From contig NC_066516.1 in assembly GCF_024679095.1 (NCBI RefSeq), forward strand, positions 23,825,718 to 23,889,717: 64,000 nucleotides of DNA, given 5' to 3'. Position numbers and translations under genes: made by a program. Every line of letters starts with the position of its first letter. Position 1 is the stretch's first letter. Source of the stretch: Eriocheir sinensis. Its lineage: Eukaryota; Arthropoda; Malacostraca; Decapoda; Varunidae. A model generated the notes under the pieces. The model saw nothing but the letters and a program-made list of their open reading frames with translations, was not told the origin of the DNA and made no database searches. Positions 11,530 through 22,199 of the stretch are shown here, one piece after another.

Positions 11530-12330
11530 ATCGAGACGTTCCTGCGTGAAAAAGTGTTATGCATTTATTCTAAAGTGTCTGGGTGGGGCTCAACTTGGAC
11601 ATGTGCTGGACAACCGTAGCAAAACTTGGCGTATCTGTAGGCGTGTGTTTGTCTGTTTGGAGGGTTGAGGGTTGTGGTGAATTGCGCGAAGAAAATGGAG
11701 ACTAAACTACGAGGCAGGAGCACAATACCGAATATATACACGCAATATCTGGGTATACATTTCGATACCTTAGCGTGAACACAAAACATACACCATGTCT
11801 CCCAACGCAATTTACGACAGGCGTGAATTAAATTGCAAGAGATTATATTTTGCGGACGGTGCTGCTTGAACACACACTCCTGCCTCCATAACTCCACTCC
11901 AAGCAGGCACGGGGTGAGGGTAAAGTCTTGCTGCTGCCCCCAGAACCGAGCGACAGGGTAACGGGCGAGGCTGAGTGCTGCGATGACAAGGATGGAGGCG
12001 GCTGAGGCTGAGGTGTAATCCCTCTTCCTACCTCGCTTCTCTCTGCTTCCTCCCTCGCAGCCTTCCTCCTCCCCTGCCCTCGCGAACAGGCACAGTGATC
12101 GCCTCGAGGCAGCGGCTTAAAATAACACATTCTCGGAAAATCAATCACACACACATGCGTCAGCCCGAGCTCTGAGTCTGACCCGTAAGCAAAGTCATTT
12201 TTCCGCGTTCGGTAATCGATGTGCGGCCGGCGGCGAGCACTCGTCCAGGAGCCGCCAGCCACCCGCCACCCACTTGCCTCGCATCACAGGGACACCGACC
12301 GCCCGTCCCTTCCTTTGACAAACCAACATG
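11530..12330. other. Non-repetitive, GC-rich stretch; no gene assigned
   Basis: One of the few long stretches without simple repeats. A 139-codon frame on the minus strand (11843-12262) is rich in Arg, Ser and Pro, and I recognise no domain in it. High CpG content around 12010-12300 could mark an unrecognised exon or regulatory region, but no splice or start evidence decides this. Confidence 0.35.
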
Positions 12331-12479
12331 TGGCTTATTTTTTCTTTAATATTTTTTCTACCCTCATTTCAGGTCAAGGTTGAAGTATTATGAAACGGGC
12401 CTAAGAAACGAGCGGATCTATAATAATATCGTCTCTCTCTCTCTCTCTCTCAAACAAAACAGACTGGCACAAGACTGAG

Positions 12480-12717
12480 ATATATCCAAATAATTCAGAC
12501 TAGACCGAGTTTTCCTTCACCAACGTTGTGGCAAGAGAATTGAATAAACTCCCCCCTTCAGCGATTCTGTGCAACACGACTGACTCATTTATAAACAAAC
12601 TTGACCGTCATTTCCTCCACAATACCATTCACTAACGCAGAAATACTCTTGTTGACCATTAGACCATTTGTTCTGTTGTAGTTTCAATTAGCTGAAACCA
12701 GACCATGTAAATCTATG

Positions 12718-12720
<3 letters not shown>
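12480..12720 (+). mobile_element. Non-LTR retrotransposon 3' end: RT C-terminal tail and 3' UTR
   Basis: The frame 12510-12635 ends in a stop and reads FSFTNVVARELNKLPPS followed by SFINKLDRHFL. This matches the typical C-terminus of CR1/Jockey-type reverse transcriptase proteins, in which an N-x-LP-P-S motif is followed by SF-x-N-x-LDRH. The 3' flank runs into a (CT)n tract at 12722. Upstream of about 12500 the homology is lost, so only the last 40 or so residues remain. The clade is inferred from motif memory only. Confidence 0.7.

Positions 12721-12721
<1 letters not shown>

Positions 12722-12771
<50 letters not shown>
12722..12771. repeat. (CT)n microsatellite
   Basis: Perfect CT run of about 50 bp at the 3' end of the retrotransposon fragment. 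A shorter CT run lies at 12432-12451. Bases 12775-13015 have a 77-codon frame without recognisable homology. Confidence 0.95.
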
Positions 12772-12773
<2 letters not shown>

Positions 12774-13019
12774 CTGATTTTGTTATGGTTACTCCTTAAT
12801 TTCAGAGAGCAGCGAGTAGCAGACGGTTTTCAGGTAGCTCTTAAAAGATATATGAACCGGAGCAGACTATGGGCCATGTTACACTATATAGGGTGCCTGT
12901 ATAGCCTCCTCGGGCCCAGCAAGGCTCATCCGCAAACAGAGGGAGAGATAGAAAGAAAGACGCGAGGGCAATGCAAATATAGGACATGCACAATAAAATA
13001 TAGATTGGAGTGATATCGA

Positions 13020-14400
13020 CTTAAAAAATCATAGAGAGGAGTGAAAAGACAGCCCGTGAAAAGATAAACACGATGAAAAGTTTAGTATTAGCGAGAGGAA
13101 GAGAAAAAATTGAGGGTAAAGAAAATATAAAATGAAGCGAAAAGAGAGGACGGTAAAAAAGAAAAATATAAAAAAACAAAACAAGAAGTACAATTAAACA
13201 AGTGAGTAAGCGAAGCGAAGATAAAAGAGGGATACTAAAGAAAAAAAGGAAAATATATATAAAAAAAACAATGGAAGTAAAAATTGAACAAGGAGTATGA
13301 AAATAAAAGACGAGAAAGAAAGTTAAATATGGGAGTGAAAGAAAAAAGAGGAAAGAAGAATGATAAAAAAAAACTCACAAAACGAAAATCCGAACAGTAA
13401 AATTAAAGGTGATTGAAAAGTAAAGAGGGGAGACTAAAACAAAATGTGAAAATATAGATATCGCAAAACGTAAAGGGATTGCAAACATAAAGAGAGAGAG
13501 GAGAGGAAGGAGAGGAAATACGAGGCTGATAATATATAATGAGAAGGAAAGTAAGAAGAAGAGGGAACTTAGAAGAATGAAGGAGATGAAACCGTGAAGT
13601 GATAACGAGATAACGCAAGAAAAGGAGGAAGTGCAAAGGAAAAGAAGAGATACGATATGAAATGTAGGTGAGTAAGAAGAGGAAGAAAGGAAGAAATAAG
13701 GAAAGAAAAACATGGTGATAATGAGTTAAGAGAAAGAAGAGAAAGAAACATACGAAATACAAGCAAAAGAAGAGAAGATATGTACTGATGAAGAAAGAGG
13801 AGGAAGGGAAGAATTAAGTAAAGAAAGACGTGGCGATAATGAGTTTAAAGAAAGAAGAGAACGAAACAAGAAATACAAAGAAGAGAAAATATGTACTGAT
13901 GAAGAAAGAGCAGGAAAGGAGGAAAGAAAAAAGAAAATCAGCAATAAAGCGAAATGAGAGCAAAATACAGTAATTGATGACGGAAAGATGAAAGGCGAAA
14001 AAAAAAGAGGAAAAAAACTGTGACGTGAAGGTGTGATCAGCAGGAGAAGAAGCAGGAGGAGGAGGAGGAGGAGGAGGACAAGGAAAAAGGACGTAAAAAG
14101 AAATGAGCAGGAAATGAGGGCGGGAAAACGGCAAGAAATGAGAAAAAAAAGGAAAAGAAAAGGGAAACACAGAGAAATGCGCAGGATATGAAGGCGGGAA
14201 GGGAAGTAAGAAAGGAGGAAAAAATAAAAGAAACGCAAATAAATAAATAAGTAGGAAAGAAAAATAAGAGAAAATAGTAAAAGAAAAAAAAGGAAAAAAT
14301 ATCAGTATGAGGAGCGTGACCAGAGGAACAAAGGAAACGAATCAGTACAGGAAACACGACCAGATGGATTAATTAAAAAAAGTAATAAAAAAAAATAAAA
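13020..14400. other. 1.4-kb polypurine (A/G) block on plus strand
   Basis: The plus strand is overwhelmingly A and G. Minus-strand frames translate to Phe/Leu/Ser-rich hydrophobic strings that imitate membrane proteins but follow purely from composition. Short internal duplications are visible, for example around AATGAG(C/G)AGGAAATGAGGGCGGG at 14102 and 14177. Confidence 0.8.
13595..13930. repeat. Purine-rich tandem repeat, about 118-bp unit, 3 copies
   Basis: The landmark GTGATAATGAGTT or its variant recurs near 13595, 13711 and 13830. It is followed each time by AGAGAAAGAAGAGAAAGAAAC or similar, and in the last two copies by ATATGTACTGATGAAGAAAG. Confidence 0.65.
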
Positions 14401-14409
14401 GATTCAATA

Positions 14410-14595
14410 TTAGAAGCGTGGCCAGACGGATTAGCTTCTCCCTCATCACGATGCCACGTAGCGCTGCCGGCAAAATGGTCGCGGACGGGAGAAATTTTAC
14501 GAGTGGTCGCCAGTGATATTTACGTCGCGGCGGGAGGAATTTTTTGAGCCGCCTCGGACTTTGAGAATAACATTTTTTTAAGGCCCGCGTTACCT
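14410..14595. other. Short non-repetitive stretch between polypurine and polypyrimidine blocks
   Basis: Mixed, CpG-containing sequence that separates a purine-rich from a pyrimidine-rich kilobase block. No gene was recognised. Confidence 0.5.
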
Positions 14596-14599
14596 CGAT

Positions 14600-16151
14600 T
14601 CGCTATTCCCTTTCTTCCTCCTCCTTTCTTCTATGCATCGACACATTACTCTAACCTCCTCTTTCTTTATTTTATCTAACCCTGCAAGACTTTATCGATT
14701 TGCCATCCACTCTTTCTTCCTCTCTCTCCTTTCTTTTCTACATTTAAACTCGATCTTCTTTCTCCTTCATTTTATCTAACTCTGCAGGTCACTACTCTCG
14801 GCTTCCTTCCTTATTCGTTCCTTCTTCCCTTAATCATACTATTCTACATTCACTTTCATGTCTCCGTCTATCTAAAGTTAAGCTCTGCCATCTACAACCT
14901 CTTATTAATTCACTTAATTTAATTCTGCTTCACTTCTCTTTCAGTTCCCATCCTTATCGCTTTCATCTTTCCTTTAACAATTTTCCTCTTCAGTCTCTTC
15001 CTTCTTTGACCTTTCAGCTTCCTTTCCTTCCCTCTTCCCTCCGTTCTGATCATCCATTCATCCTCCCACTCTCCGCTCTCTTCCATATTCCGTCCCTTCT
15101 TCCCTTCGTCTCTCTCATTGTCACTTTTCTCCTTTCATCTCTTGCAGCATCCCGTTCTTCTCAATGTACCGTCTCTCCTACCTTCATCTCAGTTCTGATT
15201 ATCTATTTATCCTCCCGTTCACCGTTCGCTCCAATATTCCGTCCTGAAGCCTCTTTATAATTATCTTCTTCCTTTCATCTTTCTCGGGATCTCTTTACTC
15301 GTATGTACCCTCCTTCCTGCTTTTCCGGTTATATGTTCATCCGCCCACTCTTCGTTACGTTCTATATTCCGTCTTGCATTATCATTTCATTTTATATCTC
15401 ATTCATTTACTTCCTTCTTTCATCTTTCTCATTCCTAGCATCCCTTTCTTCTTTATTATCTATTAATTTCCTATCTTTCCATACATTACAATTATATATT
15501 TATCCGCCCACTCTTCGCTCACTTCCATTCCGTCTCACATTCTCTTTTCATTTTATATCTCATTCATTAACTTCCTTCTTTCATCTTTCTCTGCATCCCT
15601 TTCTTTTCCATGCACCCCCTTTCCTGCCTTTCTATTCTTCCCCATTATATATTTATCCTCCTATTCGCTCGCTTCCATATTCCGTCTCACATTCTCTCAT
15701 CATTTAATATCTCATTCATTTACTTCCTCCTTTCATCTTTCTCTGCATCCCTTCCTTTTCCATGCACCCTCTTTCCTGGCTGCCTCTCCTTCACAATCAT
15801 ATATTTATCATCTCACTCCACTCCTAATTTACCTTATCATTATTATATCTCATTCAGTAACTTCCTCCTTTCATCTTTCTCGCATCCCTTCCTTGACTAT
15901 GCATCCTCTTTTCTGGCTTTCTATTCTCCCCTATTATATATTAGTCCTGCCACTCTTCGCTCGCTTCCATATTCCGTCTTAGTTTTACATTCTCTTAACC
16001 ATGCACTTCTTCATCCCTTTCCACCTCTCCACCTTTCTCTGCCCCTTTCTCTAACCCTTTCCTCCTTATTTATTCATCGGTACTTCACCTTTTTCTTCGT
16101 TCGCTACAACATTCCCAGCGTCCTTCACTTAAACATTTTCTTGAGCCTTTT

Positions 16152-16190
<39 letters not shown>

Positions 16191-16330
16191 ACATAACTTC
16201 TCCTCTATACTCTATCTCCTTCCATTATACATTCTTTTCACTCCTTTTTCTGCATCCGCTCCCTTCCATACCCCATTCCTGCGTCCTTTATCCACCATTC
16301 TTTCCTTCCTTTCTTCCCCTACGTCAACAC
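14600..16330. other. 1.7-kb polypyrimidine (C/T) block on plus strand
   Basis: Mostly C and T, with frames of 84-279 codons rich in Ser, Phe, Leu and Pro. These follow from composition and from the internal tandem repeat. A (CT)n run lies at 16157-16188. Confidence 0.8.
15129..16000. repeat. Tandem repeat, 135-161-bp unit, 6 copies
   Basis: The landmark CTTCCTCCTTTCATCTTTCTC recurs near 15129, 15264, 15410, 15571, 15723 and 15861. The copies share GCATCCCTT, CCATGCACCC, TATATATTTATCC, CACTCTTCGCTC, CTTCCATATTCCGTC and TTTTATATCTCATTCA in order. Confidence 0.85.
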
Positions 16331-16509
16331 GGCCCAGCCTGGCATCACCTCGCTTTACCTGCCATCCCAGAGCCACTAAATATTTCATCGGTTACTGTTT
16401 TATTTCGGTAGCCTGCAGCCCCACGCTCTTGGTACTCTGCCACCTCTAAAGCTGCTATGGTTTATAATGCAAGTAGACACAGTGGTAGAAGTAGGGAGGT
16501 AGTGAGAGT

Positions 16510-16639
16510 ATAGTAGTGGTAGTAGTGGTGGTCGTAGCAGTAGTAGTAGTAGTAGTAGTAGTGGTGGTAGAAGTAACCTCTCAGTAACTATTGCGTTTCC
16601 TGCTGTTTATTTTCCGTGCACTCAAACACCTCTCTCCCG

Positions 16640-16701
<62 letters not shown>
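16510..16701. repeat. (AGT/GGT)n tract and (GT)n microsatellite
   Basis: Imperfect AGT/GGT trinucleotides (16510-16573) and a perfect GT run of about 61 bp (16641-16701). Flanking sequence at 16330-16505 and 16720-17015 is non-repetitive and CpG-containing, with no gene recognised. Confidence 0.93.
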
Positions 16702-16704
<3 letters not shown>

Positions 16705-17017
16705 CCCCCCCCTCCTATCCTCCTGCTTCCGCTTCGCCATCCGCCGCGTCCCACACCTCGCAGCATCCCGGTCTCCCACACTAATTAAGCGCCATTACCG
16801 TCAACGCAGTGTTACGAGGGACAGGTTTATCTGGTAATGCCGAGGCAGCCCGCGTGCCGCCCCGAGCTTCCTCCAACAATTACATAAAAATAAGTGTGAC
16901 GCCGGGGGACGAGCGGCGGGCGTGGGCCATTTCACACTGGAAGCTGAGGCACATGCGATGCCTAGCAAGTGACTATTTACACTAAAGCGGTCTATACGAG
17001 CTTCACCTTTGACCTCT

Positions 17018-17405
17018 ACTCATTATAAAAGAAAGCCCAACACTAATAAAGTTTTTGGTGAGTACATGTAGTTCCCAGAGCCGACTCCTAAAGACAATCT
17101 TAGGAAAACTTTAGGAAAACCAAGAAAAACATGAGACGGTGACTATGTAGCTGTGTCGCCGATGACGTTACCCATTATTACAAAAAGCCCACGCTAATGA
17201 GGTTTGAGGACAACCAAGAAAATACGAGACGGAGGCAAGCTGTCCGGGTGTGAGAAGCCGACGCCGTTACTCATTATAGCAGAAAGCCCAACACTAATGA
17301 GGTCTTTGATGAGGACAAGTAGTTCCCAAAGCCGACCTTCCAGAGACCCTTGTAGGACTACCTGAGAAAAGGCAAGAAAAACAGACGGCGGCAATATGTC
17401 CAGGG
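17018..17405. repeat. Tandem repeat, up to 152-bp unit, 3 copies
   Basis: Copies start near 17018, 17170 and 17269 with ACTCATTATAnnAGAAAGCCC. They continue through CACTAATGAGGT, GTAGTTCCCAAAGCCGAC, AGGCAAGAAAAAC and GAGACGG. The middle copy lacks about 50 bp. Confidence 0.85.
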
Positions 17406-17620
17406 CCCGCACTCTCAAACACTCCACTGCCTTAATACATCTGCTTGAAAAGGCTGCCTTATAAGTTGTAGGCGGTTTCCTGGGTTACCTCATGATCCTA
17501 ATGGAAGTGTGACAAGTATTCTGCTCTAGAAACGCGGAAAACATTCAGAGAAACCCGGTTAATATTCTTTGTATCTTTAAAAAGGTCACGAAAGCCGAGG
17601 TAGTTTGAGAATATGGGTCC
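17403..17620 (-). mobile_element. Short TIR element (family A)
   Basis: The left end GGGCCCGCACTCTCAAAC and right end GTTTGAGAATATGGGTCC are imperfect reverse complements, giving terminal inverted repeats of about 18 bp. The interior matches the family in reverse orientation (TTACCTCATGATCCTAATGG, then GTGTGAC). It abuts the preceding tandem array, which it may have entered at its edge. Confidence 0.75.
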
Positions 17621-17663
17621 ATGTGTGTTGCCGACGTCACTTTCATCAGGTACTAAGCATCGC

Positions 17664-17765
17664 ATTTTTAGGAGCAGCGAGCAGTGGGCTTTTTTTTTTT
17701 ATTATTGTTTTCCTTTTTTTGTGCCCTTGAGCTGTCTCCTTTGTTGTAAAAAAAAAAAAAAAAAA
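17664..17765 (+). mobile_element. Poly(A)-tailed retrotransposon 3' fragment
   Basis: Carries GGAGCAGCGAGCAGTGGGCT, a T-run, TATTATTGTTTTCC, CCTTGAGCTGTCTCCTTTG and an A tail of about 17. Shorter at its 5' side than the copies near 33.5 and 41.7 kb, as expected for 5' truncation. Confidence 0.8.
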
Positions 17766-17784
17766 TCGCAGCCGGTGTTAAAGA

Positions 17785-18060
17785 CCTCATCAATACTGAC
17801 ACAAGCAACTGGAACCCTTATCATTCCCCATCCATGAGGTGTTTAGCATCGCATCATGAGTGAAAGGGCTTGAAATGCTCCAACGCCCCCTTCCCATGCA
17901 CCCACCCCGGCCACCTCCCTCCTCCCTCATCAACACTAACACGAGCAACTGGAAGCCTTGTCACCCTCCACTCGTAGGGTATTTAGCGTCGCATCCGGGG
18001 TGAACAGGCCATTAATGCTCCTCTCCTCCACCACCTCCACTTCGGCCCCCTCTCCTGCCG
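17785..18060. repeat. Tandem duplication, about 139-bp unit
   Basis: Copies beginning at 17785 and 17924 share CCTCATCAAnACTnACAC, GAGCAACTGGAA, CCTTnTCA, AGCATCGCATC, GTGAA, AATGCTCC and a C-rich end. Divergence is moderate. Confidence 0.8.
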
Positions 18061-18177
18061 GGCCTCGACGCCGCGCTCCCCCTAGGCTTGGGTGAGTTGC
18101 GGGGGCGTCACCTTGCGCATCTTCGGGTTAATCATTGTGCCGGGCTAATTACAGGAGCACGTCATGTTAACAGTCTG

Positions 18178-18263
18178 GAAGAGGAGGAGGAGGAGGAGGA
18201 GGAGGAGGAGGAGGAGGAGGAGGAGGAGGAGGAGGAGGAGGAGGAGGAGGAGGAGGAGGAGGG
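18178..18263. repeat. (GGA)n microsatellite, about 86 bp
   Basis: Perfect GGA run. It yields poly-Glu, poly-Arg and poly-Leu frames that are not genes. Confidence 0.97.
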
Positions 18264-18349
18264 TGTGTGTTTCTCCGCTTGCACTCATTGTTATGGGGAG
18301 CGCGCAACATCCATCATCTGTCTGTGTCTGTCCGTTTGCGCTTATGAAT

Positions 18350-18351
<2 letters not shown>

Positions 18352-18422
<71 letters not shown>

Positions 18423-18433
18423 CGCTCGCTCGC
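18352..18433. repeat. (CT)n followed by (CTCG)n
   Basis: CT run (18352-18420) ending in three CTCG units. Confidence 0.96.
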
Positions 18434-18475
18434 AGATAACGGTCGTCACTACCCCATCCCCGTTTTCCTGAGCTC

Positions 18476-18512
18476 TGATTGGCTGCTGGGCGTGAAGGGT
18501 TGTGATTGGCTG
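18476..18512 (-). promoter_or_regulatory. Paired CCAAT-box-like sites
   Basis: GATTGGCTG occurs twice, with ATTGG at 18478-18482 and 18505-18509, 27 bp apart. On the minus strand each is a CCAAT box, the NF-Y recognition core. Spacing of paired CCAAT boxes near 25-35 bp is common in animal promoters. No start site or exon is visible nearby, so function is unproven. Confidence 0.25.
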
Positions 18513-18579
18513 TCAAAATTGAGTCCCTCAGTAATGGCAACGATGCTCTCAAATTAGGTGATCGGGTAAGTTGATTTTG

Positions 18580-18905
18580 GTATTAGGGGGAGAGGGGAGG
18601 AAAGACGGAAAGATAGAGGGAGGGGAGGAGGAAAGATAGAGGGAGGGGATGGAGAGGAAAGGGAAGAGGAACTGTAAGGGGTGAGGTAGGGAAAGCAGAT
18701 GGCGAAGGAAAGGGAAAAGAGAGAGGGAGAGACTGGGAAGGAAAGGGAGAAGGAGGAGATGTAAGGGGAGTGAGGGAAAGTAGGTGGAGAAGGAAAGGTA
18801 GTAGAGAGGAAGGGAAGGGGGAGGAAAGGGAGAAGCAAAAGAGGTAAAAGGAGTGGGGAAAGTAGAGGGACAAAGAAAGGGAGTAGCAGGGAAAGGGAGA
18901 GAGAT
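18580..18905. repeat. Purine-rich degenerate minisatellite region
   Basis: G/A-rich, with repeated GGAAAGATAGAGGGAGGGGA and GTAAGGGGnGTGAGGnAAAG blocks. Minus-strand Pro/Ser/Phe frames are composition artefacts. Confidence 0.65.
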
Positions 18906-19148
18906 TTTCTTTGTGTGTGAGCAGAGATCGGTGTACTGGGTGTATAGAAGGGGAGTGAGAGACTGAGGGGAGCTGTGTGGGGGGGGAAGGGGGGCAAGGG
19001 GGCGCAGTCTATGTGAGTGATTGAGAGGGACACTTGGATGCGCCGCCGCCGTGTCCTCAGTGCCGAACTCGCGTGCAATTTTCTGACTGGTCGACGGACT
19101 TCTGGCCTGGAAAATAGTCCCTTTTGCCTCTCGGCGTCGCCTCGCTCA

Positions 19149-19206
<58 letters not shown>
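19149..19206. repeat. (CA)n microsatellite
   Basis: Perfect CA run of about 58 bp. The following 19210-19868 is mixed, non-repetitive sequence in which I recognise no gene. Confidence 0.97.
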
Positions 19207-19209
<3 letters not shown>

Positions 19210-19868
19210 GTCCTCACGCCTCAAGCAACCTTTCAATCAGTCGCCACGCACGTACCCGCCACGGACCTTAACCGATTCCTGCAGGAGTCACAACATGCCT
19301 CCCGAGGGCCACCCACACGGGCACTCACGGTCACTCTGGAAACTCAGTGACCAGTAGCTTTATGCTTGACCAAGGCCAGCGCGTCCATGATCTAAAGGTT
19401 ACATTTTGGGGCCCATGACCGCCTGACCCACGTGGTGCCTTACGTTAGGGTAATTATGTGGCTCGTGTTTTGACCTACGTCTACTCAGAGACACATTGGG
19501 CACGATATATTTAATAATTCTTTCATCGTCAAAATTCCGTTCCCTAAAGTCACGTTGAGTACGAGTCACGTCTGGACTCTTGGCGGGCGGCACAGCGACT
19601 GGCTCTTGCCTTTAGCCTTGATAAGGCTTCTCACAGACTTAAAATACGTCTGACGGCGGCACCTGACCCGTGCCCAGCGTTGGTAGGGAGGCGCGACTTA
19701 TAATGCTTAAAGCTGGGCGTCTGGAACACACGCAGGGCCCCGTGAGGCGACGAGCTGCGTCCTTGTCTGCCATCTCACGGCAGCCCCACGCTTGGAGCGT
19801 TCCCCAGCGCCTGCCTGGCCGAAGGGTTGGCTTTGTTCCGAGCCCAAATACCGCTCAGGAGTGGGAGC

Positions 19869-19869
<1 letters not shown>

Positions 19870-19951
<82 letters not shown>

Positions 19952-20087
19952 CCTTGATGTTTAATGAAAATATTTTCGGTGATGGAGGCCGTCACTCGCA
20001 TCACGCAGCACACCTGGACGTGTGGAGGATCCACTCGTCCACGCCAGGCTGGGCGCCAAAACAATATTCCTCTTACTACCCCCTTCG

Positions 20088-20137
<50 letters not shown>
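19870..20137. repeat. (CA)n and (CT)n microsatellites
   Basis: CA run (19870-19950, about 81 bp) and CT run (20092-20137), separated by 140 bp of mixed sequence. Confidence 0.96.
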
Positions 20138-20142
<5 letters not shown>

Positions 20143-20159
20143 TCAACCACAGTGGACTG

Positions 20160-22195
20160 ATCGAACATGTGCATCCCCCTTACACAGTCTCGCCTCGCTC
20201 TCCACTCCGCGGCTCTAAGCCACGTTACTGCCTCGAGGGCCTTGTTGCTGTCCCTGCAAACCACACTCAAAACACTGCCCTTGGCTTTCTAAGTCTTAAC
20301 AAAAAGTTGCCAGATTCTGAAACAGACAGCCGGACGAGAGATATAAAGATTTATGCAGAGAAAGTCAAGACAAACAGACAAACAGACAAACACAGAAACA
20401 CAAACAGACAGGCAGACACAAATACGAAACGAAAACCAAAATACTTAAAACTGACATATAGAAAGAAAAAACTAAGTAAAGACGCATGCTTGAAGCTCCA
20501 CCACTGAACAACAAAAATAAACTATAGTGTCAATGAAATACAGCAAGTGATGCGATGATAAAAATGCTTCACTTTGGGCAATTAGAGAATTTGGGGGTAG
20601 TTGAAGTTCCCTGGCGTGTATTTGTGTCCATGTGCGTGTGGGAAGAAGCAGGAAGAATGTATGTGTATGTGTGTGTGTAGGAGGCTTGGCGTCGGGGGCT
20701 AGAGGGGCGTGCACAGTCTCCTGGAGGCCACGCAAAGCAAAGCAAACCGTGTAGGTATGTAATGAACTCTGCTGTCCGCCCACGGGGAAAAAGGCTAATT
20801 GAAAAAAAAAGAGAAAATACATCAAAGAACAGAGAAAACACGCGAAAACAATATGCAAACGTGCAACATACGTAAAAAAAAATGGTGTATTTCCGTCCAA
20901 ACTCAAGGTTCGCGGCGCCCCAGGAAAGAGAAATGGTAAATCGAGAACACTTTTTTTGAGGGGGGCGGGGGGGGAGGGGGGGGAGTAAGGATACGTGAAT
21001 ATTTTGAAATGGCCTTGACCGTGGGAGTTGAGGGGGAGAAGGGGTGTGGTCAAAAGATTATATTATCAAACCCCGTGAATGTTCTGATGTGGCCTTGACT
21101 GCGGGAGCTACTGGAAATGGGGACGAGGGATGTGGTCCAACGAAGAGCTTCTAACCACGTGAACCTTGATAGTGGGAGCTGATGAGGGATGAGGGACAGC
21201 GTGAGACAGCTAACAACACGACACAGCAGGCACAGGGATGGACCAGCGCAAATACGGGAACTATAGCAGGCTAAGGGAGTACGCGGAGGGCATCTACCTT
21301 AACAGCACTGATAGGCAGGCGCCAAGAGCAGATCTCGATTTATGGATGGTCACGGGAGTTTGGAAAGGTTCTGAGCGCTAGGATTGCAGTGAATTTGAAA
21401 GCTTTGGAGTTACAGGAAAGAAAAATGTAAGTGACTGCAATGACGAGGGTTAGAAAGCTTATCTGGAGAAGACCAGCGAGCGAGGGATACGAGTTAAATT
21501 GTGACGAGTGAGCTGAAGTGACTTGGTGAATGAGGAGTGTAAGATAAAGGGCGTCGACGAAACACTGCACAGGCGAGGTAAGGCTCCATAGCAGGGTGGG
21601 AGGAGGAGCAACAGGGAGCAGCGACGAATAGGAGAGTACCGAGCAGAAACAATGGACAGGATATGAGTACAGGGAAGGGTGTGTGAAGGGAGGAAGGGTA
21701 AGGTTCCATAGCACGGGGCAGTCGGACACAAAAGGGAAGTGAATAATTACCTACAGTTGCAAATTACGGTAAGCCTGACTGAAGAGACTTCTGGAAGCGT
21801 AGGAGGGAGAGAGAAAAGGATATATGATAAAATGTTGGGACTGGAGGGAGCCTGGGTAAGGAGGGATGAAGGGCACGACAAAGTGCGAGGGCGGGACGGG
21901 GTACCCGAGTCTTGCTTCTCTTGTGTTTGTACTCAAGAGAATGAACATATACTAATAAATTGATGTAGGCCTACATGGATGCAGAAATAAAAATAAAGCA
22001 AAATCAAGATGTAATACATCAAAACTTATGTTCATGCACGTGGGTCCTGCGTGACAAAAACGACAAAAGGCGTGATAAACCACTCCGTGAGAGCACGTCC
22101 GCGGCAGTGACCTTTGCCGTCAACGACACTGGCGGCGCTGCTTTGAGGCGCGGGGCGGCCTTTGCCCTTTGTCGTGAATGTGATTTAGTGCATCA
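20160..22195. other. 2-kb mostly non-repetitive stretch; no gene recognised
   Basis: Contains a short (ACAG)n-like patch near 20365-20420, poly-G runs near 20955-20985 and a 14-bp palindrome at 21963-21976. Open frames of 60-193 codons on the minus strand lack recognisable domains. This could be intron or 3' flank of the minus-strand exon that follows, or plain intergenic DNA. Confidence 0.4.
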
Positions 22196-22199
22196 GGTG

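Noticed and set aside
13375..14357. Several minus-strand frames that look like multi-pass membrane proteins
   Set aside because: They are translations of a polypurine block read on the complementary strand; hydrophobicity follows from base composition.
21963..21976. 14-bp perfect palindrome ATGTAGGCCTACAT
   Set aside because: TGTAGGCCTACA-type palindromes are common in animal DNA and no partner site or structure makes this one special.
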